Source: Neostapfia colusana (taxonomy: Eukaryota > Streptophyta > Magnoliopsida > Poales > Poaceae). Taken from it: a stretch of DNA of 64,000 nt. Position numbers and translations under genes: made by a program. A model generated the notes under the pieces. That model saw nothing but the letters and a program-made list of their open reading frames with translations. It was not told where the DNA came from and made no database searches. This document shows positions 57,857-64,000 of the stretch, in pieces (within the stretch, counting starts at the first letter, position 1; each line of letters begins with the position of its first letter). The stretch is from NCBI GenBank assembly GCA_030760725.1, contig JASWHV010000011.1, forward strand, positions 77,539,765 to 77,603,764, written 5' to 3'.

Positions 57857-58155
57857 AATCTCAACATGGGATGTTGTGATTTAGGGGAGGTGTTGGAAAT
57901 AGCTATTGTGTCACATGTGGAATATGGACCCAAAGCAACAATACAGATGTGATGATTAATGAGAAACAAGATTGATGATAAGCGCGCATAATAAGAGTTA
58001 GAGATAAGGAGTTGTGATTTGATTTTGTAAAAGATAGAGTCCGGCTTTCTTAATTTCTGTTTTTTCTGTTTTCTAGATCTCGACTGATTAGATATATACA
58101 ACAACTTGTAACAGCCTGATCTGATCACCCTTGTACGTCTATTTATTGATCAACA
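57857..58155 (+). repeat. Cop-G end of coding region and 3' LTR
   Basis: 57857 continues the copia C-terminus (AATCTCAACATGGG, NLNMGCCDLGE), followed by a purine-rich TTAGGGGAGG and an LTR start TGTTGGAAATAG at 57891. The LTR end is uncertain, perhaps TTGATCAACA at about 58155. Confidence 0.6.
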
Positions 58156-58870
58156 TGCAACATACTGCGGCAAGGCTATAAACAGTAGTTCTACCCAGTT
58201 TTACAATCCTTGATGATTAGCAAGAATGCAAGATTTACTAGTAAAATTATAATGCTCATGTTAAGGGTGCGTTAATTAGTGTTTATTACTGTATATAGTT
58301 CTCTGGCATGACTTGACGATTCATGGTAGAGAGTTGTGCCTCCAAAGCACCAACTTTTACCTCCTTTTTTGTATAAACTCATTGAATCTTTCTTCTATAC
58401 TTTAAAACTGCATCACACAAACAGCTTTACTACATCACCAACTCAGGCTCTCTCTAAGCTAAGGTTTGATATCCCCTCCTGCAATTTAGCGATGGCTATT
58501 ATCGTTTTCAGCTTTAAGTTGAGCTATTGTGAGACAATGATGTTTTGCTACAATCACTATCCCTCAACATCAGCCTGCCCTTGTCTGGCATGATATTATG
58601 GTTACAAAATTACTATAATGTCTGTGAGATGTGCTCTTAAAACCATGTAGTCCACCTTCGCGTAGCAAAGCAGGTTGACAAGATATGCCAAGAGCATCCC
58701 ATGCTTAACAAGCAATTTATCTAGCTACCACCAGCTTCATATAAATTCTGTTTTTAAATATCAGAAAGATTGTTATTTTTCATATATTATCACACTAGAT
58801 TGTCTATATGATAATAAAAAGACCAAAACTTCTTCAACCTCATAGACAATGATGACAATAACATTTTAAA
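58156..58870. other. Unassigned AT-rich stretch
   Basis: No repeat, ORF or RNA gene recognised. It precedes the decayed gene and may contain its promoter. Confidence 0.4.
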
Positions 58871-59172
58871 AAGTGGTCCAACAAAACCCTCCCCTTCAAC
58901 CCAATCGCCCTCCAAAACCGCAAAACCCTCCATTTCCGTATCTCCCCTTCATCCCCGCCGCCTCTCTTGCCTTCTTGCCGCACCTGGAGGAATCGGTGCG
59001 TCGCTTGTCGGGCGGCGGCGGCAGCGGCGGTACCAATTTCTCTTCTTTGTTTCGTCGCCGACAGGGGTGCATCTGCTCGTTTCTTGGATGGCGATCCTAC
59101 TGTGGTTTGGTTCGTCCCATTGCAGGCCGGTGTGTTGTGCGAAGGATTGGGCGGCGGCGGCGGCTGTGATTC

Positions 59173-61090
59173 TTGGAGGGGAGGAGGATGCAGGCCGCCA
59201 CGGGGAGCGTTTCCTGGGTCGCAGCGCAGCCGTCCGTTCTCGGGCGGTGCGGCGGCGGCCGGGGCACGCCGCGCGGTGGGGGAGGAGGACCGGTGGTCGG
59301 CGTGGTACAGTGCTGCGCGCGCGAAAAGGAGATGCGGCCGCCGCGGGCGCGGAAGACCAAGGAGGAGCGGAGGGAGCTGGTCAAGTCTTTCATCAACAAG
59401 TACGTGCTGCCCGATCTATTTTCCTCGCTCTGTGTCCCAACTGATACTATGTCGATTCCAGTGTGTTTTTGTACTTCACGTGTTTGGAATGATATGCATT
59501 TACAGTGTATTTTATGTCTCCATGATTTAGTTTGCTTGCTCACCCTTGATTATTACCGAAACGACTAAGCCAGTGTAGCATAGTGGTACCAGGGAAACTA
59601 CTGTCTTTCATTATCTAATGACTTGGTTGTCATGCTTCTTAATGCCATTTTAACATAAAACGATAAAAAGGAAACAGTTTGTTTATGGTCAATTTATCAG
59701 CCACTGATTCCTGGAATGTCAAAAAAGCACCTATTTTGCCAATCCCTGTAACGACATTGTTGTTGTTCCTTTTCAGCTACCGAGTTTCAAATGATGGAAA
59801 ATTCCCGTCTGTCAACCTTACACATAAGGAAGTTGGAGGGTCATATTATATAGCGCATGAAATAGTGAGGGATATTATCCAAGAGAACAAAGTCCTTGGT
59901 CCTGGTGGCTTGAATGCTACGGCTCTGAGTTTTGAAGATTGCCCTGATTCTTCGGAGTTATCCATGAATCGTGAATTGGGCTAAGACACTATAGAGATAT
60001 TACACACATCTGATGATAGTCAAGTTCTTCATGATTCTGTATCAGAAATATACAACAGTGAGGAGTTTTCATTGCAAAACAATGTCATAAGAACTCATAC
60101 ACAGCTGGGGTCATCTAATCTCTTAGAGGCTGGTGTTCTGAACGCATACACACCTGTTGAACTGTCTAATGAAAACAAGCTGCAAGATGTGTTTGAGCCA
60201 TCATTGCTTAATTCCAGCCATGATAAGCAAGAGAACTTGGAAAGTCTTGTTTTTCAATCAACATTTGATGCCAAGGTTAGTCATGAAAGATGCAACATCT
60301 TATTTCCCAAGCAGCATGCTATATCTCCACACATTCTAGTGTGAAACATCACAAGCGATTAAATGATGTGCTTGGCAGTGTTGGCAGCATAACTTATGTA
60401 TGTAGATAGCTTCCTGTATGGCATCTGTTGTCGACTGACGTGCAATGCAATCCATGCTGCACGTCCTGTAGAATGTGGCATAGAGATTTCTGTAGAGCTA
60501 TTGGGCACATGAAGCGTAGTCTGAGTTATACTGAAATACAAAAACTTGATTCCTGTACATATTTTGCCAGTTCTGTTAGAGCAATACTCAATATCAAATT
60601 CCTTCTTTTGTTGACAGTTTACCATAAATATGTAGCTATTCAACACAAATCCATAGTAAAGACTTCTTATTTTGGACTTGGTGTCTTCCCGTGGTCATCT
60701 GATGTTATTCTCTAGCTAAATACTTGCTGTAGTTGTTGGAGGCAAATTTGTTGTTGGCAGACTTGGGCGCTCAGACTCATTTCTACCTGTTGTAGTTACT
60801 TTTTATTTGACAACTGTCTAGAGAATTTACTAAAAACAATTGTAGTTCTTGTTTGGTGTTCTTTTGAGTGAACCTATTTTACACTGGCTGTTCATATACT
60901 ATTTACTTGATTTTTGACATATCCTTTTCCGCTTTTCCATAGGGGCCGTTGCCAATGGAAGGGAAGTACAGTGTTGTACAGGTAGATGAAAATGATTTAA
61001 CACAATCAGCACCCGGGATCACTAAAGAAGAGGCCGGGGCAAGCAATTTCAAGCATGACGAAGGAACAAGCACCACAACCACAATCAGCA
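59173..61090 (+). pseudogene. Decayed plant nuclear gene, three exons visible
   Basis: Exon 1 about 59173-59399, GC-rich, ending in RPPRARKTKEERRELVKSFI with a GTACGT donor. Exon 2 59778-60275 after a TTTTCAG acceptor encodes YRVSNDGKFPSVNLTHKEVG, SYYIAHEIVRDIIQENKVLG, a TAA at 59982-59984, then the same frame on to STFDAK and a GTTAGT donor. Exon 3 60944 to about 61090 (GPLPMEGKYSVVQVDENDLT) follows a TTCCATAG acceptor. Exon phases fit. The KTKEERR...LTHKEVGGS...IVRDIIQENKVLGPG block resembles a plant-specific uncharacterised protein family (I recall an Arabidopsis At3g52170-like protein; unverified). A premature stop and the missing 3' end suggest a pseudogene or gene fragment. Confidence 0.6.
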
Positions 61091-61535
61091 GGCATGCACT
61101 TTGCCTTCTAACTTTGCGTTGCATGCTTACGGTTTATAATTTTCTTCATACATCACAAAAGGTCACAATGTATTAGGTAAGACAATGATCTCCATCTGCT
61201 TCATAGTGTCTAGCTACTTAAACTCTGAAGTCCGATACAAGTACACCCCATATAGTTATTGTTGGAACCATTCCATCGAATCTGAATTGATCTGTAATTG
61301 TAACGCTGCTCCTCATGAGTGCATCCTACAACATTGTAGCATGACTTATCATGTAGTCCATTCCATAACATTTCTTAGTTTGGACAAAATCGGTCCTAGA
61401 GCAACGCGATCAGGATGCAAAATTTAGCCTTAACTTCAAAATAACATGCTAGCAGACTGTAGACATAACATTATTATTAAAATGTTAACTGAACTCAGGT
61501 GGGGTCTACTCTTTCTATAGGACCACACGATGTTT
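61091..61535. other. Unassigned stretch after the decayed gene
   Basis: May be intron or 3' flank of the decayed gene. No exon, repeat or RNA gene recognised. Confidence 0.35.
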
Positions 61536-61640
61536 TTAAGTCGCCTAGTCGATCCTAGTCGCCTTAGGGGCGACTAGTCACCCCTAGTCGACCTCTAGTC
61601 GAGGTCCTAGTCGTCCAACATTTTTTATAACAGTTTCTAG
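61536..61640. repeat. CTAGTCG-rich short repeat
   Basis: About nine copies of (C)TAGTCG or CGACTAG within 100 bp (for example CGCCTAGTCGATCCTAGTCG), in direct and inverted order. Similar stretches are scattered in grass genomes, often beside TA repeats; no class is assigned. Confidence 0.5.
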
Positions 61641-61661
61641 TCGATGCTTATATATATCGAC

Positions 61662-61662
<1 letters not shown>

Positions 61663-61738
<76 letters not shown>
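61663..61738. repeat. Compound microsatellite (TA)n(CA)n
   Basis: About 58 bp of TA dinucleotides followed by about 18 bp of CA. Confidence 0.95.
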
Positions 61739-62184
61739 TAACAGTTCAGTAGCACAGATTGAGCATCGTAATTAGCAAACAAACCTTTAGAAGATCGTAT
61801 CAGCAACAGTTTAAGTGTAGAATAAGCTTAGAGGTCATCTGAGGAGGAAGAAGGACAATGGCACAACTATACCTTCATCTGAGGAGGAGGTCATCTTGCC
61901 GGCGTCAGCTCAGTCATAGAGCACAGTCAGAGGCTCAGAACACAGGGCGGCGACAGCTCAAAACTCACAAGCGGCGGCAACTCAGCAGAGCGGCGGCGGC
62001 TCAGTCAGAGATTAGTGAAGCCAAAACTCACCAGAAATTAGTGAATATGAATCTTGGACCACTACATGTCGTTAGAGGGAGAACAATACTCTTATAGTGA
62101 TAGTATCTTTTATAAAACTGTGAATAGAAGATTAATACATAACATAGTGCTAAAACCTTGCGTATTTACTTTCTATTGTAGATC
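61739..62184 (+). other. Region before Cop-J gag
   Basis: No LTR or PBS recognised. A short GGCGGC(A/G)-rich stretch (61900-62010) and, just before the gag ATG, an acceptor-like TTTCTATTGTAG. The left border of Cop-J is not defined. Confidence 0.35.
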
Positions 62185-63513
62185 ATGTCTGCTAGTAACA
62201 ATTTTGGTTTTAATTTGCAATCTGTGCTTGAAAAGGAAAAGCTCAATGGAGCTAACTTTATCAATTGCTATCGTAACCTGAGAATCGTTCTTAGGCAAGA
62301 GAAAACCGAGTACGTTCTTCAACAACCATACCCCGATGACCTCCCAGGTGATACAACTGCTATAGCACGTAGAGCTTATCAGAAGCACTGTGATGATGCG
62401 CTTAACGTAAGCTGCCTCATGCTCGCAACTATGTCTCCTGATCTGCAGAAACAGTATGAGCACATAGATGCTTATTCTATGATTGAGTGACTGCGTGAAA
62501 TGTTTGAAAACCAAGCTAGGATTGAGAGATACAACATCTCAAAGTCATTGTTGTCATGCAAGTTAGCGGAGGGTAGCCTGATCAACCCTCATGTAATCAA
62601 AATAATTGGTTACATTGAGACTTTGGGCAAACTTGGTTATTGATGTTCTCCAGTCGCCCCCACCGAGCTACGAGCCATTTATATTGAATTTTCAAATGAA
62701 TGTTGGCTGAATTGCATGAGATGCTTAAACAGCCGAAGAAAGTATTACGAAAAAAGTAACTCATGTGATTGATGGTTCATAAGGAGAATATCAAGAGTAA
62801 GCGTGTAACGCATCCTAAAGGCAAAGACAAGGGAAAGGTTCGCGATGGGCCGTCAAACTCAAAGTCTAAGCCAAAGGTCAAATCTGGTCCTTCTCCTGAT
62901 AATGAATGCTTTCACTGTCATGCTAAGGGGCATTGGTCAATGAATTGAAAGAAGTACTTGGAGGATCTGAAGAAAAAGAAAGGAAGTGAGACTTTCGTTT
63001 CAGCTATAAATGTTATAGAAATTAATATTGCATTATCTTCTAGTGAATCATGGATATTTGATACCGGATCGATGATTCACACTTGCAGATCGTTGCAGGG
63101 TCTAAGTGAGACTAGAAGATTTGCAAAAGGCGAGTTGTATGTTCATGTCGGTAATGGAGCAAAGGTTACGGTCATAGCTGTCGGGACCTACCACTTATCA
63201 TTACCCTCAGGATTAGTTTTGGAGTTGAATAATTGTTATTGCATTCATACTTTGAGCAAGAACATTATCTCTTCATGTTTAGAAGAAGTTGATGGTTATG
63301 AGATTTTAATAAAGAACAAATATTATCTATTTTTTACAATAATATTTTCTATGCCCAATATCCATTGGTGAATAGATTATATGTTCTTGATCTTGAGGAT
63401 AAAACCGTTTGTAATGAGAAACACATTGAAAAACTTCATAAAGATGGTTTACTAAGCTCATTTGATTTTGAATCACTTGACACATGTGAGTCTTGTTTGT
63501 TTGGGAAGATGAT
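62185..63513 (+). pseudogene. Cop-J: copia gag, protease and GAG-pre-integrase remnant
   Basis: The ATG at 62185 (MSASNNFGFNLQSVLEKEKL) opens a copia gag (NCYRNLRIVLRQEKTEYVL, SCLMLATMSPDLQKQYEHID), with a TGA at 62488-62490 and further stops. The zinc knuckle reads CFHCHAKGHWSMN, then a TGA (62946-62948) where the last Cys should be. The protease has SWIFDTGSMIHTCRSLQGL. A GAG-pre-integrase part (LYVLDLEDKTVCNEKHIEKL, CESCLFGKM) is cut at 63513 by the LTR of the next element. Confidence 0.8.
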
Positions 63514-64000
63514 TGTCGGTACCCTCAAGACCGGGTACCCCCGCGGGGAAGGTTGAAGACATTCCAAACCTCGCCTCCCTGTCGAGGCGGGCCCTGGCAT
63601 AGCTACGTGTCCTTGGCCCCGGACCTCGCCTCCTTCCTGAGGCAAGGTCCGGCGTTGCCACGTGTGCCCAGGCTCCGGGCCGGACCTTCCCGCTGAGGAG
63701 GGCTCCTGAGCCACCACGTGCCCTTGGCCCCGGACCTGCGCTCACGCTGAGGCAAGGTCCGGCGTTGCCACGTGTGCCCAGGCTCCGGGCCGGACCTTCC
63801 CGCTGAGGAGGGCTCCTGAGCCACCACGTGCCCTTGGCCCCGGACCTGCGCTCACGCTGAGGCAAGGTCCGGCGCTGCCACGTGTCCCCGGGCTCCGAGC
63901 CGGACCTCCCCGCTAAGGAGGGCTCTTGAGCCGCTACATGTCCCATGACTAGTCGTGGGCCGTAAAGACTCTGAAGTAAAGGAAGACGTGCACTGGTCAG
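63514..64000 (+). repeat. I: start of another TGTCGGTACC-type LTR with G-box array
   Basis: TGTCGGTACCCTCAAGACCGGG start; probable left target duplication ATGAT (63509-63513). It contains tandem 110 bp units (GGCAAGGTCC at 63641, 63751, 63861), each with GCCACGTGT and CCACGTGCCC boxes. The start and layout match the T family but the unit sequence is clearly different. The element continues beyond the window. Confidence 0.8.

Overview
The window is plant nuclear DNA, almost certainly from a grass (Poaceae) with a large, repeat-rich genome. The evidence is nested LTR retrotransposons of typical grass families (Tekay/Del-like chromoviruses, a CRM-like element, TAT-lineage gag-only elements), an En/Spm-type CACTA transposon with TNPD- and TNPA-like genes, GC-rich coding sequence and plant splice sites. 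No intact cellular gene was found. The only cellular-looking gene is a decayed multi-exon remnant at 59.2-61.1 kb.

Layout. The oldest layer seen is a copia element (Cop-G, + strand), visible as an RNase H fragment at 49597-49841 that resumes at 57857 and runs into its 3' LTR near 57891. Cop-G was hit by a TAT-type gag-only element (T3, 49842-57851) and by a chromovirus LTR (F, 48877-49596). Inside F lies a large minus-strand Tekay-like element (E): 5' LTR in two parts (47624-48876 and 40976-42974), PBS, gag start (39997-40550), gag remainder and pol (7537-11501), then 3' LTR (5455-7524). E was later split by four insertions: T1 in its 3' LTR (ends at 5454), T2 in its 5' LTR (42975-47623), a CRM-like element C (11502-28990) in gag, and a young Tekay-like element D (29018-39996) 27 bp away, also in gag. 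A 9.9 kb CACTA element (16943-26874, TSD TAT) sits in the pol gene of C. Right of Cop-G come unassigned DNA, the decayed host gene, simple repeats, a decayed copia gag (Cop-J, 62185-63513) and the start of another TGTCGGTACC-type LTR (63514 to the end).

How the parts relate. E and D encode the usual gag, aspartic protease, RT, RNase H and integrase with chromodomain. D is nearly intact: one in-frame stop splits gag-pol. D also carries an extra ORF (ORF0) between its PBS and gag, whose first 22 codons match the histone H3 N-terminal tail in exact register (TARKSTGG at H3 positions 6-13, plus the flanking R2, P16, L20 and A21). Both the ORF0 and gag ATGs directly follow AG splice-acceptor-like sequences, and a GTATGTAAG donor lies in the leader, so splicing may choose between them. 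I rate this H3-tail mimic in a chromovirus as the most exciting signal here.

The three TAT-like copies have no pol but carry a long antisense ORF. It encodes an NLS-like and coiled-coil protein, has a probable intron in T1, and has its own conserved TATA-like box. The LTRs of T1-T3, E and the right-edge element share tandem arrays (55 or 110 bp period) of G-box/ABRE-like CACGTG(TC) motifs. All coordinates of nested joins were read by eye. LTR ends and target-site duplications support most of them; intron calls and the histone-mimic interpretation are inference.
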